From assembly GCA_008012115.1 (NCBI GenBank), contig SSEB01000010.1:173407-237406 (forward strand): 64,000 nucleotides of DNA, in the 5' to 3' direction. A program made the position numbers and the translations under genes. This DNA is from Nevskiaceae bacterium (GTDB lineage: Bacteria; Pseudomonadota; Gammaproteobacteria; Nevskiales; Nevskiaceae). How positions within the stretch are numbered: the stretch's first letter is position 1; each line of letters opens with the position of its first letter. This document shows, one piece after another, positions 8,693 to 18,900 of this stretch. The notes beneath the pieces were generated by a model. The model saw only the letters and a program-made list of their open reading frames with translations, was not told the DNA's origin and ran no database searches.

Positions 8693-11323
8693 ATGAAACG
8701 CATTTTGATCAACGCGACGCAGCGTGAAGAGCTGCGCGTGGCCATCGTCGATGGGCAGAAACTGTTCGACCTCGACATCGAGATCGCCAGCCGCGAGCAG
8801 AAAAAATCCAATATCTACAAAGGCAAGATCACCCGCGTCGAGCCCTCGCTGGAAGCCTGCTTCATCGAGTACGGCGCCGAACGCCACGGCTTCCTGCCGG
8901 TCAAGGAAATCGCCCGCTCCTATTTCAAGAGCACCTCAGGCAACCTGCGTGACCAGATCGAGGAAGGCACCGAAATCATCGTCCAGGTCGAGAAGGAAGA
9001 GCGCGGCAACAAGGGTGCCGCCCTCACCACCTTCATCTCGCTGGCCGGCCGTTACCTGGTGCTGATGCCCAACAACCCGCGCGCCGGCGGCATTTCGCGC
9101 CGCGCCGAGGGCGAGGAGCGCGAGGAGGCCAAGGAAGCCCTGGCGCAGCTGCAGCTGCCGGACGGCATGGGCGTGATCGTGCGCTCCAATGGCGTCGGCC
9201 GCACCGCCGAGGAACTGCAGTGGGACGCCAACTACCTGGTCGAGATCTGGACCGCGATCGAGAAAGCCTCGGGCGAACGCCCGGCGCCGTTCCTGATCTA
9301 CCAGGAGAACAACATCATCCTGCGCGCCCTGCGCGACTACCTGCGCCCGGACATCGGCGAGGTGATGATCGATAACCCGGAAATCTACGAGCAGGCGCGC
9401 GCGCACATGGAGCACGTGATGCCGCAGCACCTGCCGCGGCTCAAGCTCTACAGCGACGAAATCCCGCTGTTCTCGCGCTTCCAGATCGAAAGCCAGATCG
9501 AGTCGGCGCATGAGCGCCAGGTGCGCCTGCCCTCCGGCGGCAGCATCGTCATCGATCACACCGAAGCCCTGACCTCGATCGACATCAACTCGGCCAAGGC
9601 CACCGGCGGCCGCGACATCGAGGAAACCGCGCTCAACACCAACCTGGAAGCAGCCGACGAAATCGCCCGCCAGCTGCGTCTGCGCGACCTCGGCGGCCTG
9701 GTGGTGATCGACTTCATCGACATGAACTCGCAGAAGAGCCAGCGCGAAGTCGAGAAGCGCCTGGAGAAGGCCACCGAGATCGACCGCGCCCGCATCCAGC
9801 TGGGTCGCCTGTCGCGCTTCGGCCTGCTGGAGATGTCGCGCCAGCGCCTGCGTCCGAGCCTGGGCGAGCACACCCAGATCCCCTGCCCGCGCTGCTCCGG
9901 CCGCGGCCAGATCCGCTCGGTGGAATCGATGGCGCTGTCGATCCTGCGTCTGATCGAGGAAGAGGCGATGAAGGACCGCACCGCGCGCGTCATCGCGCAG
10001 ATCCCGGTCGACGTCGGCACCTACCTGCTCAACGAGAAGCGCGCCCAGGTGCGCGACATCGAGAGCCGCAACCGCGTCAGCGTCACCCTGGTTCCCAACC
10101 CTTCGCTGCACTCGCCGCATTACGAGATCAAGCGCGTGCGCGGCGATCACCTGCAGCAGGAGAACAACGCCGGCGTCAGCTACACGCTGGCACAGGACTT
10201 CGACGCGCAAGCCCATGAAGAAACCCCGGCCGCGGCCGCGCAAACCAAGCCGGCGGCTGAACCCGCGGTGAAGCAGATCGTGCCGTCCACGCCGGCACCG
10301 GTGATCGCGCCGGCAGCGACGCCGCCCGCGCCGGTCGTGGTGATGCAGCCGGTGACCACGGAAGGCCTGTGGCAGCGCTTCCTGCGCTGGCTGGGCTTCG
10401 GCCCGCGGCCGGAAGCCGCCGCCCTACCCGCGCCCAAGCCGCAGGGCCGCCGTGACGAGCGCCGCGACGGCCGCGGCAACCGCAACGAGCGTCGCGACGG
10501 CCGCGATGGCCAGCAGCGCCGCGACGGTCGTGACAACCGCAACGAGCGTCGCGACGGCCGCGACAACCGCGATGGCAGCCGCAACGAACAGCGCCGCGAC
10601 GGCCAGCAGCAGCGCCAGCAGAACGCGCAAAACCAGCAGCGTCGCGACGGTCAGCAGCAGGACCGCAACGCCCAGCGCCAGCAGAACGCCCAGCGCCCGC
10701 AACAGCAGCAGCCGCGCCGCGAAGACCGGCCGCAGCCGGAGCGCGCGCCGCAGCCCCAGCAGCAGGTGACCGACGCGGCCGGCGCCACCGCCGGCGCGGC
10801 GCCCAGCGCGGAACGCGCCGGAGACGAGCGCGATGGCAGCGGCAACGGCGGCCGTAGCCTGCGCGGACGTCGCAATCGTCGCGGCCGTGGTCGCGGACGC
10901 GATGGTGAGCGCAGTGGCGAAGGCGCGGCCGTGGCCAGCGGCACGGATGCGGTCGAGGCCATGACCGGCGCGGACGAGAGCCCGCGTCCGGCCGCCGAAG
11001 GCGCCGAGAGCACACCGGCGCTGGCGTTCCGTCCGGTCACGCCGAGCCAGTCTGAGGTGGAAGCGCCGCGTGCGCCGGAGGCGGCGCCGCTGCCGCAACC
11101 GGTGGAGAGCGCGCCGGCACCGCGCAGCGAAGAACCGGCCGAGCCGGCTCGCAGCGCACCGTCGATGCGCATCGAACGTCACGAGGAGCCGCAGCAGCCC
11201 CTGTTCCGCGCCGTGGCGCCGGCGGCCGAGTACATCGTGCCGGAGATCAAGCCCAGCACGCCGAAAGCCGAGACGCAGCCGGAAGCGGCCCCGGCATCTT
11301 CGGAAACGCCCAACGCCCACTGA
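8693..11323 (+). CDS. rne: Ribonuclease E
   Basis: RNase E is the essential endonuclease for mRNA decay and rRNA/tRNA processing and scaffolds the degradosome. The 876-residue product starts [21 protein letters not shown], followed by the S1 domain, the DNase I-like catalytic region ([20 protein letters not shown]) and the Zn-link CPRCSGRG. The C-terminal third is disordered, with repeated [10 protein letters not shown]-type units at about 580-680 and an Arg-rich block [15 protein letters not shown]. The ATG at 8693 is fixed by the family start. ugd begins 9 nt after the stop. Confidence 0.96.
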   Translation: MKRILINATQREELRVAIVDGQKLFDLDIEIASREQKKSNIYKGKITRVEPSLEACFIEYGAERHGFLPVKEIARSYFKSTSGNLRDQIEEGTEIIVQVEKEERGNKGAALTTFISLAGRYLVLMPNNPRAGGISRRAEGEEREEAKEALAQLQLPDGMGVIVRSNGVGRTAEELQWDANYLVEIWTAIEKASGERPAPFLIYQENNIILRALRDYLRPDIGEVMIDNPEIYEQARAHMEHVMPQHLPRLKLYSDEIPLFSRFQIESQIESAHERQVRLPSGGSIVIDHTEALTSIDINSAKATGGRDIEETALNTNLEAADEIARQLRLRDLGGLVVIDFIDMNSQKSQREVEKRLEKATEIDRARIQLGRLSRFGLLEMSRQRLRPSLGEHTQIPCPRCSGRGQIRSVESMALSILRLIEEEAMKDRTARVIAQIPVDVGTYLLNEKRAQVRDIESRNRVSVTLVPNPSLHSPHYEIKRVRGDHLQQENNAGVSYTLAQDFDAQAHEETPAAAAQTKPAAEPAVKQIVPSTPAPVIAPAATPPAPVVVMQPVTTEGLWQRFLRWLGFGPRPEAAALPAPKPQGRRDERRDGRGNRNERRDGRDGQQRRDGRDNRNERRDGRDNRDGSRNEQRRDGQQQRQQNAQNQQRRDGQQQDRNAQRQQNAQRPQQQQPRREDRPQPERAPQPQQQVTDAAGATAGAAPSAERAGDERDGSGNGGRSLRGRRNRRGRGRGRDGERSGEGAAVASGTDAVEAMTGADESPRPAAEGAESTPALAFRPVTPSQSEVEAPRAPEAAPLPQPVESAPAPRSEEPAEPARSAPSMRIERHEEPQQPLFRAVAPAAEYIVPEIKPSTPKAETQPEAAPASSETPNAH

Positions 11324-11332
11324 GATCCGCTC

Positions 11333-12685
11333 ATGGAAGTCACCATCTTCGGCTCCGGCTATGTCGGACTGGTCACCGCCACCTGCTTCGCCGACGCTGG
11401 CAATGACGTGGTCTGCGTCGACGTCGACGCCAAGCGCGTCGAGACGCTGCGCCGCGGCGAGTGCCCGTTCTACGAACCGGGTCTGGCCGAGCTGGTGAAA
11501 CTCAACCATGCCGAAGGTCGCCTGCACTTCACCACCGACGCCGCCGAAGGCGTCAAGCACGGCCAGTTCCAGTTCATCGCCGTCGGCACGCCGCCGGGCG
11601 AGGATGGCTCGGCCGACCTCAAGTACGTGCTGCAGGTGGCGCGGACCATCGGCGAGCACATGACCGAACACCGCGTGGTGATCACCAAGTCGACGGTGCC
11701 GGTCGGCACCTGCGACAAGGTGCGCGCCGAGGTGAAAAAGGCGCTGGAGGCGCGTGGCGCCGCCGTGGAGTTCGACGTGGTGTCGAACCCGGAATTCCTC
11801 AAGGAAGGCGCGGCCATCGCCGACTTCACGCGCCCGGACCGCATCGTCATCGGCTGCGACAACGCGCGGGCCGAGAAGCTGATGCGCGCGCTCTACGAGC
11901 CGTTCAATCACAACCACGACCGCCTGCTGGCGATGGACGTGCGCTCCTCGGAGCTGACCAAGTACGCGGCCAACGCCCTGCTGGCGACCAAGATCAGCTT
12001 CATGAACGAGTTGTCGAACGTCGCAGAGAAGGTCGGCGCCGACATCGAGCAGGTACGCGTCGGCATCGGCTCCGATCCGCGCATCGGCTACCACTTCATC
12101 TATCCCGGCTGCGGTTATGGCGGCTCCTGCTTCCCCAAGGACGTGAAGGCGCTGGTGCACACGGCGCGCGAGGTCGGTGTGACGCCGCGCATCCTGCAGG
12201 CCGTGGAGGACGTCAACGAGCACCAGAAGACGGTGCTGTTCTCGCGCATGCAGTCGCACTTTGGCGGCGCGCTCAAGGGCAAGACCTTCGCGCTCTGGGG
12301 CCTCGCCTTCAAGCCCAAGACCGACGACGTGCGCGAGGCCACCAGCCGCGTGCTGATGGAAGCGCTGTGGGCCGCGGGCGCCAGCGTGCGCGCCTACGAC
12401 CCGGTGGCGATGCACGAGATCCACAAGACCTACGGTGACCGCGCCGACCTCAAGCTCTGCGACAACGCCGAGCAGGCCGTCGATGGCGCCGACGCGCTGG
12501 CCATCGTCACCGAATGGAAGCAGTTCCGCAGCCCCAACTTCGCGCGTATCGCCAAGCTGCTCAAGCAGCCGGTGATCTTCGACGGCCGCAATCTCTACGA
12601 CACCGAGCTGATGCAGCGCATGGGCTTCACCTACGTCTCGATCGGCCGCCAGAAAATCGCGCCGGACATCGAAGCGCTCCAGTAA
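11333..12685 (+). CDS. ugd: UDP-glucose 6-dehydrogenase
   Basis: The 450-residue enzyme oxidises UDP-glucose to UDP-glucuronate with two NAD+, supplying polysaccharide or lipid A modification pathways. It shows the N-terminal Rossmann motif [10 protein letters not shown], the conserved NPEFLKEG, and the catalytic Cys in [10 protein letters not shown] at about residue 263. Length is typical. It follows rne by 9 nt, so co-transcription is possible, although the two functions are unrelated. A repeat array begins 25 nt after its stop. Confidence 0.95.
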   Translation: MEVTIFGSGYVGLVTATCFADAGNDVVCVDVDAKRVETLRRGECPFYEPGLAELVKLNHAEGRLHFTTDAAEGVKHGQFQFIAVGTPPGEDGSADLKYVLQVARTIGEHMTEHRVVITKSTVPVGTCDKVRAEVKKALEARGAAVEFDVVSNPEFLKEGAAIADFTRPDRIVIGCDNARAEKLMRALYEPFNHNHDRLLAMDVRSSELTKYAANALLATKISFMNELSNVAEKVGADIEQVRVGIGSDPRIGYHFIYPGCGYGGSCFPKDVKALVHTAREVGVTPRILQAVEDVNEHQKTVLFSRMQSHFGGALKGKTFALWGLAFKPKTDDVREATSRVLMEALWAAGASVRAYDPVAMHEIHKTYGDRADLKLCDNAEQAVDGADALAIVTEWKQFRSPNFARIAKLLKQPVIFDGRNLYDTELMQRMGFTYVSIGRQKIAPDIEALQ

Positions 12686-12710
12686 GCGGTCGCCGTCACG
12701 AAAAAGCCGC

Positions 12711-13105
12711 CACCCGCACGCGACACGGTGTTTTCGCCTCGCGAAACGGGTGCGGGAGCGTGCGGAAGGGTGCCGACCCACCCTCATACGTCGCGTGCTC
12801 CGGCTGCCTCCCGCACCCACTGCGATGCAGGCACCGTGTCGGCACCCGCACGCGACACGGCGTTTTCGCGTCGCAAAACGGGTGCGGGAGCGTGCGGAAG
12901 GGTGCCGACCCACCCTCATACGTCGCGTGCTCCGGCCGCCTCCCGCACCCACTGCGATGCAGGCACCGTGTCGGCACCCGCACGCGACACGGTGTTTTCG
13001 CGTCGCGAAACGGGTGCGGGAGCGTGCGGCGGGGTGCCGACTCAACCTCACACGTCGGGTGCTCCGGCAGCCTCCCGCCTCCACTGCCAGACAGCATCGT
13101 GTCGG
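12711..13105. repeat. R2 array: three 132-bp tandem units
   Basis: Units start at 12711, 12843 and 12975 (132, 132 and 131 bp). Each opens CACCCGCACGCGACACGG, then a small TTTTCGC/GCGAAA-type hairpin, then CGGGTGCGGGAGCG. Units 1 and 2 are very similar; unit 3 is more diverged in its last third. The same motif in reverse complement lies between nirB and its partner at 51391-51592. Frames run through it on both strands, as expected of GC-rich repeats; I see no gene. Confidence 0.88.
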
Positions 13106-13215
13106 CACCCGCTCTCGCGGGCGGCGGCTTTGATTTTGTTATTAAATATTTATCTAATTATTTTTCATTAAATAAATAAAAACAATTTCCCCAGGGAAAA
13201 GAGCAACAGCGGGTG
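13106..13215. repeat. E3: 110-bp dyad element with AT-rich core
   Basis: CACCCGCT is at 13106-13113 and AGCGGGTG at 13208-13215. Core GTT is at 13138 and AAC at 13181, with only 4 G/C in 46. TTTCCCCAGGGAAA occupies element positions 81-94. The left end begins exactly where a fourth R2 unit (also CACCCGC) would start. Between convergent ugd and kdsB. Confidence 0.9.
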
Positions 13216-13262
13216 GGCCGCTGCGCCGATCATTCAGCGGACAAATCCGGCGCAGGAATCGC

Positions 13263-14030
13263 TCAGCCGCCGCGCAGCAGCGCAGCAACGGCGGCGAAGT
13301 CTTCCTCGGTATCGACGCCGCGCGGCGGCGGATTGTCGGTGATGCCCATGCGGATGCGCAGGCCCGCCGCCAGCGCGCGCAACTGCTCCAGCGCCTCGCA
13401 ATCCTCCAGCGCCGCCGGCGGCAGCGACGAGAATCTCGCCAGCGCCTCCACGCGATAGGCATAGAGACCGATGTGGCGGAACGCGAGTCCGGCCGGCAGC
13501 TGCGGGTTGTCGCGCGTGGCGCCGGTGCGCTTCCACGGTATCGGCGCGCGCGAGAAATACAGGGCGCGCTGCGCGTCGTCCATCACCACCTTGACGACGT
13601 TGGGATTGAGCCAGTCCTCGACGCTGTGGATAGCGTGGCACAGCGTCGCGATCTGCGCCTGAGTGTCCGTCGCCAGCAGGCGCGCGGCCTCCGCGATCAG
13701 CGCCGGCGGCATCAGCGGCTCGTCGCCCTGCAGATTGACCACGATGCTGTCGGCGCGCCAGCCCGCCTGCTGCGCAATCTCGTTGATGCGGTCGGTGCCG
13801 GAATTGTGCGTCGCCGAGGTCATGCGCACGTCGGCGCCGAAGGCGCGGCAGGCGTCGAGCACCTCGCGATCATCGGTGGCGATCACCACTTCCTGCGCGC
13901 CGCTGCGCTGCGCCGCCTCCCAGGCGTAGCGCACCAGCGGCCGGCCCTCGATCGGGCGCAGCACCTTGCGCGGCAGGCGCGTCGAGCCCAGGCGCGCGGG
14001 GATGACCACCTTGAACGCGCCGGCATTCAT
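13263..14030 (-). CDS. kdsB: 3-deoxy-manno-octulosonate cytidylyltransferase
   Basis: KdsB activates Kdo as CMP-Kdo for lipopolysaccharide inner-core synthesis. The 255-residue cytosolic enzyme carries the nucleotide-binding start [17 protein letters not shown], the NLQGDEP motif and VDTEEDF near the C-terminus. The ATG at 14030 overlaps the upstream Trm112-like gene by 4 nt (ATGA), indicating translational coupling in the msbA-lpxK-ycaR-kdsB operon. Length matches the family. Confidence 0.95.
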   Translation of the reverse strand: MNAGAFKVVIPARLGSTRLPRKVLRPIEGRPLVRYAWEAAQRSGAQEVVIATDDREVLDACRAFGADVRMTSATHNSGTDRINEIAQQAGWRADSIVVNLQGDEPLMPPALIAEAARLLATDTQAQIATLCHAIHSVEDWLNPNVVKVVMDDAQRALYFSRAPIPWKRTGATRDNPQLPAGLAFRHIGLYAYRVEALARFSSLPPAALEDCEALEQLRALAAGLRIRMGITDNPPPRGVDTEEDFAAVAALLRGG

Positions 14031-14209
14031 CCTGTCAGTTCCTCGTCGCTGAGCGTGCGCGCCTCCTCCTCCAGCATCACCGGGATGCCGTCGCGCACGG
14101 GATAAGCCAGGCGCGAGGCGCGGCACCACAGCTCCTGGCGTTCGGCATGCCACTCCAGCGGCGCCTTGGTGACGGGACAGACGAGGATGTCGAGCAGGCG
14201 TTTATCCAT
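14027..14209 (-). CDS. Trm112/YcaR-like small protein
   Basis: The 60-residue protein ([20 protein letters not shown]...) belongs to the Trm112/UPF0434 family normally encoded between lpxK and kdsB. A single CP motif and a later Cys in [21 protein letters not shown] are visible. Function in bacteria is not firmly known. It overlaps lpxK by 8 nt and kdsB by 4 nt. Confidence 0.9.
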   Translation of the reverse strand: MDKRLLDILVCPVTKAPLEWHAERQELWCRASRLAYPVRDGIPVMLEEEARTLSDEELTG

Positions 14210-15206
14210 GATGCGGGGGCTTCAGACGTTGTTCGCACAATTTTCGCACAGCCGCGATGCCGGCATCGTCGATGACGGCATCCACCGGCACCCAGGCCCA
14301 GTGCGGCGGCGCAATGGCGGCGCACTTCACCGCGTCCTTCTCGGTCATCAGCACCGGCAGATCGTCGCCGAAGGCCAGATCGCCCGCGACGTAGGCGTGA
14401 TGGTCGGGAAACGGATGCTCGATCACCGTCAGGCCCTGCGCACGCAACTGCGCGAAGAACCGCGGCGGATGGCCGATGCCGGCGACAGCATGGACGCGTT
14501 GCCCGGCCAGCGTGCCCAGGGCCGCGCGTGTGCCGTCAAAGCGCCGGTATTCCGCCATGGCCAGCGCCATGTCGCTGCAGGCCACGCCTGCGGCGCGCCA
14601 GCCGCCACCGTTGACCACGCACAGCGGGATTTCGCGCAGGCGCTGCGGCGGCTCGCGCAGCGGCCCGGCCGGCAGCAGGGCACCGTTGCCCAGGCCGCGC
14701 GCGCCATCGACGACGCAAATTTCCAGGTCGCGCGCCAGCCGGTAGTGCTGCAGGCCATCGTCGGCGACCAGCACATCGATCTGCGGGTCATGTTGCAGGA
14801 GCAGGCGACCGGCGGCGGCACGGTCGGGATCGACCGCCAGCGGCACCCCGAGGCGCCGCGCCAGCAGCAGCGGCTCGTCGCCGCAGTGCGCGGGATCGCT
14901 GTCGGCGGTCACCGCCATCGGATACTGCGGCGCATGGCCACCATAGCCCCGGCTGATGACACCGGGCGTGTAGCCCCACTCCCGCAGGCGCTGCACCAGC
15001 CAGACCGTGAACGGCGTCTTGCCGGTGCCGCCGACGCTGAGGTTGCCGACCACGATCACCGGCACCGGCAGGCGCTGCGCCTTCGCGGTCAGGCGTGCGC
15101 GGCGACCGCGGGCGATGACGCCGTAGAGCCAGGCCAGCGGGCGCAGCCAGAACGGCGGCGGCTGGCCCGAGTACCAGCGCGACTCAAGCCACCTTTGCAG
15201 CGGCAT
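14202..15206 (-). CDS. lpxK: Tetraacyldisaccharide 4-kinase
   Basis: LpxK phosphorylates the 4-prime position of the lipid A disaccharide at the inner membrane. The 334-residue protein has a Walker A motif in [14 protein letters not shown] (about residues 55-68), the ISRGYGG motif and [14 protein letters not shown], all diagnostic. The ATG at 15206 lies inside the 3-prime end of msbA (23-nt overlap). [12 protein letters not shown] fits the family start; no later start keeps the N-terminal helix. Confidence 0.95.
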   Translation of the reverse strand: MPLQRWLESRWYSGQPPPFWLRPLAWLYGVIARGRRARLTAKAQRLPVPVIVVGNLSVGGTGKTPFTVWLVQRLREWGYTPGVISRGYGGHAPQYPMAVTADSDPAHCGDEPLLLARRLGVPLAVDPDRAAAGRLLLQHDPQIDVLVADDGLQHYRLARDLEICVVDGARGLGNGALLPAGPLREPPQRLREIPLCVVNGGGWRAAGVACSDMALAMAEYRRFDGTRAALGTLAGQRVHAVAGIGHPPRFFAQLRAQGLTVIEHPFPDHHAYVAGDLAFGDDLPVLMTEKDAVKCAAIAPPHWAWVPVDAVIDDAGIAAVRKLCEQRLKPPHHG

Positions 15207-16959
15207 CGCCTTCGAACTGCATGCGGTACAGCGCGGCGTAGATGCCGTTGCGGGCCAGCAGCTCGTCGTGACGGCCGGACTCGACGACTGCGCCATCGTT
15301 CATCACCACGATGCAATCGGCGCGCTGCACCGTCGAAAGGCGGTGCGCGATCACCAGCGTGGTGCGGCCCACCGAGAATTTCTCCAGCGCCGCCTGGATG
15401 TAACGCTCGGACTCGGTATCCAGCGCCGAGGTGCCCTCGTCGAGGATCAGAATCGGCGCGTCCTTCAGCAATGCACGCGCGATCGCGATGCGCTGGCGCT
15501 GGCCGCCGGAGAGATTGCCGCCGTTCTGGCCGATCTGCGTATCGAGCCCTTGCGGCAATTTCTCGATGAAGTCCCATGCGTAGGCGGCCTTGGCGGCGGC
15601 GACGATCTTCTCGCGCGACGGCAACTCCGGCAGGCCGTAGGCGATGTTCTCGGCGATGCTGGCATTGAACAACCGCACCTGCTGGTCGACCAGCGCGATC
15701 TGGCGGCGCAGCTGCGCGGTCGGGTACTCGCGCAGATCGTGGCCGTCGAGCAGCACGCTGCCGCTGTCGGCATCGTAGAAGCGCGGCAGCAACGCCAGCA
15801 GCGTCGATTTGCCGCTGCCGGACTTGCCGACGAACGCCACCGTCTGGCCCGGCTCGATCTTCACCGAGACGCCGCGCAGCGCCTCGCCGAGATCCTCGCG
15901 GTAGCGGAAGCGCACGTCGCGGAACTCGATGCGGCCGCTGGCACGGGTCAGCGCGCGCGTGCCGCCGGCCGGCTCGGCCGGCTCGGCGAGCAAGCCGAAA
16001 ATGTCCTGCCCGGCAACGATCGCGCGCTGCATCTTCTCGTTGACCCCGGACAGCGCCTTGATCGGATTCATCAGGCCCAGCATCGCGGCGAGGAACGACA
16101 CGAAGGTGCCGGCCGAGATCGTCGCCAGCATCGTCGGGCTGGTCGCGTAGAAGATGATCGCCGCCACCGCGAACGCGGCGATGAACATGATCAGGGAAGA
16201 GCTGCCGGCCGAGGTCGCCGTGACCTTGAGCGCGAGAAAGCGGTTGTGCTCGTTGATGCGCCTGAACTCGGCCGACTCGTAGTCCTGGCCGTTATAGACC
16301 TTGACCACGCGCTGCGCGCCGATGCTCTCCTCGGCCGCCTGCGTGACGCTGCCGACCGATTCCTGGATGCGCTGGCTGATCTTGCGGAAGCGCTTGCTGA
16401 CGTAGCGCACGATCATGGCGATCACCGGCCCCAGCAGGAAGCAGAACAGGCTCAGCTGCCAGTTGAGATACAGCATCCAGCACAGCAGGCCGAGCAGCGT
16501 CAGGCCCTCGCGGATCACCGCGGTCAGCGACGAGGTGGTGGCCTCGGCCACCTGTTCGACGTTGTAGGTCAGGCGCGCGATCAGCTGGCCGGAGGTGCTG
16601 CGGTCGTAGAAGCGCACCGGCAGCTTCAGCAGGTGGTTGAAAATCTCACCGCGCAAATCGGTGACCACGCGCCGGCCGATCCAGGCCATGCCGTAGGCCG
16701 ACATGAAACCGCCGAGTCCGCGCGCGATGAACAGGCCGATGATGATCAGCGGCGCCCAGCGTGCCGAGGCGAGATCCTTCTTGACGAAGCTGACATCCAG
16801 CAGCGGCTTCATCAGCGCGAGGAAGCCCGTGTCGACCGCGGCGCACATCGCCATGCCGATCACCGCGACGATGAAGACGCGCCAGTGCGGCGCCGCGTAG
16901 CGCAACAACCGGCGGTAGACCGCGAGCGGCGGCAGGTGAGCTGGAGATGTTTCCGGCAT
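15184..16959 (-). CDS. msbA: Lipid A export ABC transporter MsbA
   Basis: This 591-residue half-transporter flips lipid A-core across the inner membrane. The N-terminal part (about 20-320) is a six-helix ABC transmembrane domain. The nucleotide-binding domain has Walker A GKSGSGKST, signature LSGGQRQRIAIARAL, Walker B LILDEGTSAL and the switch His in VIAHRLSTV. Length matches MsbA and the following lpxK, ycaR-like and kdsB genes confirm the assignment. It is divergent from hinT with a 66-bp gap. Confidence 0.96.
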   Translation of the reverse strand: MPETSPAHLPPLAVYRRLLRYAAPHWRVFIVAVIGMAMCAAVDTGFLALMKPLLDVSFVKKDLASARWAPLIIIGLFIARGLGGFMSAYGMAWIGRRVVTDLRGEIFNHLLKLPVRFYDRSTSGQLIARLTYNVEQVAEATTSSLTAVIREGLTLLGLLCWMLYLNWQLSLFCFLLGPVIAMIVRYVSKRFRKISQRIQESVGSVTQAAEESIGAQRVVKVYNGQDYESAEFRRINEHNRFLALKVTATSAGSSSLIMFIAAFAVAAIIFYATSPTMLATISAGTFVSFLAAMLGLMNPIKALSGVNEKMQRAIVAGQDIFGLLAEPAEPAGGTRALTRASGRIEFRDVRFRYREDLGEALRGVSVKIEPGQTVAFVGKSGSGKSTLLALLPRFYDADSGSVLLDGHDLREYPTAQLRRQIALVDQQVRLFNASIAENIAYGLPELPSREKIVAAAKAAYAWDFIEKLPQGLDTQIGQNGGNLSGGQRQRIAIARALLKDAPILILDEGTSALDTESERYIQAALEKFSVGRTTLVIAHRLSTVQRADCIVVMNDGAVVESGRHDELLARNGIYAALYRMQFEGDAAAKVA

Positions 16960-17025
16960 GGGTGTGGGTCGATGGTCCTCCGGGCAATGTTAGCATTCGG
17001 CCATTGCCATCGGCCGGATGCCCGC

Positions 17026-17367
17026 ATGCCCAAGACCCTGTTCGAGAAGATCATCGACCGCGACCTGCCCGCCAGCATCGTTTACGAAGACGAGCAGTGC
17101 GTTGCGTTCAAGGACATCAACCCCGGTGCGCCGGTGCACGTGCTGCTGGTGCCGCGCAAGCCGATTCCGCGACTGTGCGACGCCACCGCCGAGGACCAGG
17201 CGCTGCTCGGCCACCTGATGCTCACCGCCGCCAAAATCGCCGAGCAGAACGGCTGCGGCGACGCCTTCCGCCTGGTCGTCAACAACGGCGCCGGCGCGGG
17301 GCAGTCGGTGTTTCACCTGCACTTGCATATTCTCGGCGGCCGATCACTGCACTGGCCACCGGGGTGA
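17026..17367 (+). CDS. hinT: HIT-family purine nucleoside phosphoramidase
   Basis: The 113-residue HIT protein hydrolyses nucleoside phosphoramidates such as AMP-lysine in related enzymes. The catalytic HLHLHILGG (HxHxH) motif is near residue 100, and the N-terminal TLFEKIIDRDLPASIVYEDE is characteristic of HinT. The ATG at 17026 is the only start fitting the family length. The region after the gene is filled with R1 repeats. Confidence 0.93.
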   Translation: MPKTLFEKIIDRDLPASIVYEDEQCVAFKDINPGAPVHVLLVPRKPIPRLCDATAEDQALLGHLMLTAAKIAEQNGCGDAFRLVVNNGAGAGQSVFHLHLHILGGRSLHWPPG

Positions 17368-17380
17368 GCACGCCAAAGCT

Positions 17381-17405
17381 TGCGAAGGTCCGGTGGACCT
17401 TCGCA
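17381..17405. repeat. R1-associated perfect hairpin after hinT
   Basis: TGCGAAGGTCC and GGACCTTCGCA form a perfect 11-bp stem with a 3-nt loop, 8 bp before the first R1 unit. It is 13 nt past the hinT stop but has no T-tract, so a terminator role is doubtful. Confidence 0.6.
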
Positions 17406-17413
17406 TGGCGTGC

Positions 17414-17500
17414 GAACGCCGGGCCAGGGATGGCCCGGCAGGGTATAGATCATTGGGGCGCCGTTGCGCCAGGGATGGCGATGGCTCCATCGCCTAACAG
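17414..17500. repeat. R1 unit A (87 bp)
   Basis: It begins GAACGCCGGGCC, holds the palindrome around AGGGAT, and ends CATCGCCTAACAG. It aligns with unit B, which has the same length, and lies between hinT and E4. Confidence 0.78.
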
Positions 17501-17532
17501 AGAGGTCCAGTAAACCTTCTCGCGGCGCGGCC

Positions 17533-17619
17533 GAACGCCCGGCCAGGGATGGCCGGGCCGGGCGCAGCCAAACAGGGAATCGTTGCGCCATCGATGGCGA
17601 GTGCTTCATCGCCTAACAG
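17533..17619. repeat. R1 unit B (87 bp)
   Basis: Its first 26 bp (GAACGCCCGGCC, AGGGAT, GGCCGGGC) are identical, in reverse complement, to 23730-23755 next to hisI. It ends CATCGCCTAACAG like unit A. Units A and B occupy most of the otherwise gene-free interval 17368-17634. Confidence 0.8.
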
Positions 17620-17634
17620 GCCACCCCCAAGGCT

Positions 17635-17744
17635 CACCCGCTCTCGGCCGCAGCGGCGTAAGGTTCGTTAATAATTAATTAACGATTTAATAATAATCAA
17701 ATAATTATTCACAATTTCCCTGGGGAAATGCTGGAGAGCGGGTG
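17635..17744. repeat. E4: 110-bp dyad element with AT-rich core
   Basis: CACCCGCT is at 17635-17642 and AGCGGGTG at 17737-17744, extended to CACCCGCTCTC/GAGAGCGGGTG. Core GTT is at 17667; the mirror position reads CAC (17710) instead of AAC, the only deviation. 6 G/C in 46. TTTCCCTGGGGAAA is at element positions 81-94. Between convergent hinT and the GGDEF gene. Confidence 0.9.
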
Positions 17745-17780
17745 ACCTACCGCAAGCGCCCGGCGCACCGGGAAAACACT

Positions 17781-18812
17781 TCAGGCGGGCGCGCTGGCGG
17801 AGGCCCGCTCGCGCTTGACCGCGTACATGACCTGATCGGCGCGGCGCACGAAGGCGGCAACCGGTTCCGGCGACGAGGGTGCACGGATCACCACGCCGAT
17901 GCTGGCGTCGATGACCGGCTCGCGCGCACCATGCGCAACGCGTAACTGCCGGATGTCCTGGCGCAGCCGCTCGGCACGCGCCGCCGCCTCCGACTCGCCC
18001 AGCCCGTACCAACCCACCAGGAACTCGTCGCCGCCGATGCGCGCCGCCACGTCGCGTTCGCCGGCGGCGTCGCGGGCAATGCAGGCCGCCACCTCGCCCA
18101 GCAGGAGATTGCCGACGTCGTGGCCCAGGGTGTCGTTGACCTGCTTGAAGCCATCGAGATCGATCACCGCCAGCGCCACCGGCTGGGCGGCCGCGTTGGC
18201 CGCGACGAAATGCGCCTCGAGGCGCTCGTAGGCACTCTGCTGGTTGTACAGGCCGGTCAGCGCATCGCGCAGCACCATCGCTTCGAGATAATCGAGCCGC
18301 GCCTGCAAGCGCCGCTCGCGCATCGATTTCATCAGCACGCCTGCCAGCGCCACCAGCGAGAACCACAGCACCTGGATGGTCTGCGAGTTCTCCAGCGTCA
18401 GCTCGGCGTAGCGCGCCATCATGTAGCCGGACACGAACACGGCGAATACCGCGAAAGCCTTGAGCACGCGGCGCTCGGGTATCGACATCACCAGCAGGCC
18501 GGCGGTGGCCACCAGCAGGGCGATGGACTCGAACAGCAGGATGGCGTTGGATTCGCCGCCGGCCAGATACGCCACCGACACCGTGAAAAAGGTGAAGACC
18601 AGGAAACCGTAATCGGCCGTCGTATCGAGGCGCCATTGCGCCGCCGCGGTCAGCGCACCCAGAACCAGCAGCGCCACGTTCGGGCCGCCCAGCAGCGGCC
18701 AGGGCATCAGCACCACGGCGTTGATCCAGATCGCCGCCGTGACGGCCGCCACCACCCACAGGCGGAAGCGCCGGTCGAGGTTGCGTGGCGTCAGGTCAGA
18801 CGGAATGCTCAT
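17781..18812 (-). CDS. Membrane diguanylate cyclase (GGDEF)
   Basis: This 343-residue protein has about five or six N-terminal membrane segments (residues 20-165), then a GGDEF domain with intact active site IGGDEF at about residue 245 and the substrate motif IDLDGFKQVNDTLGH. It should make cyclic di-GMP. The inhibitory RxxD motif five residues upstream is not evident. ATG 18812 is preceded by GAGG at 8 nt; GTG 18830 is an alternative. The input signal is unknown. Confidence 0.87.
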   Translation of the reverse strand: MSIPSDLTPRNLDRRFRLWVVAAVTAAIWINAVVLMPWPLLGGPNVALLVLGALTAAAQWRLDTTADYGFLVFTFFTVSVAYLAGGESNAILLFESIALLVATAGLLVMSIPERRVLKAFAVFAVFVSGYMMARYAELTLENSQTIQVLWFSLVALAGVLMKSMRERRLQARLDYLEAMVLRDALTGLYNQQSAYERLEAHFVAANAAAQPVALAVIDLDGFKQVNDTLGHDVGNLLLGEVAACIARDAAGERDVAARIGGDEFLVGWYGLGESEAAARAERLRQDIRQLRVAHGAREPVIDASIGVVIRAPSSPEPVAAFVRRADQVMYAVKRERASASAPA

Positions 18813-18900
18813 GGCTTCATCCTCGCACACCGGCGTGACACCCGGAACCGCTCCCGCACCGACAGCCGCCGCACGTCAACACCAGGCTGACCGGCGGAAC

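Noticed and set aside
10440-10760. Repetitive stretch in rne as a separate DNA repeat
   Set aside because: It encodes the Arg/Asp/Asn/Gln-rich disordered tail of RNase E in frame; low-complexity coding sequence explains it.
12711-13105. R2 array as a CRISPR
   Set aside because: Units are 132 bp with no short unique spacers, and no cas gene is present.
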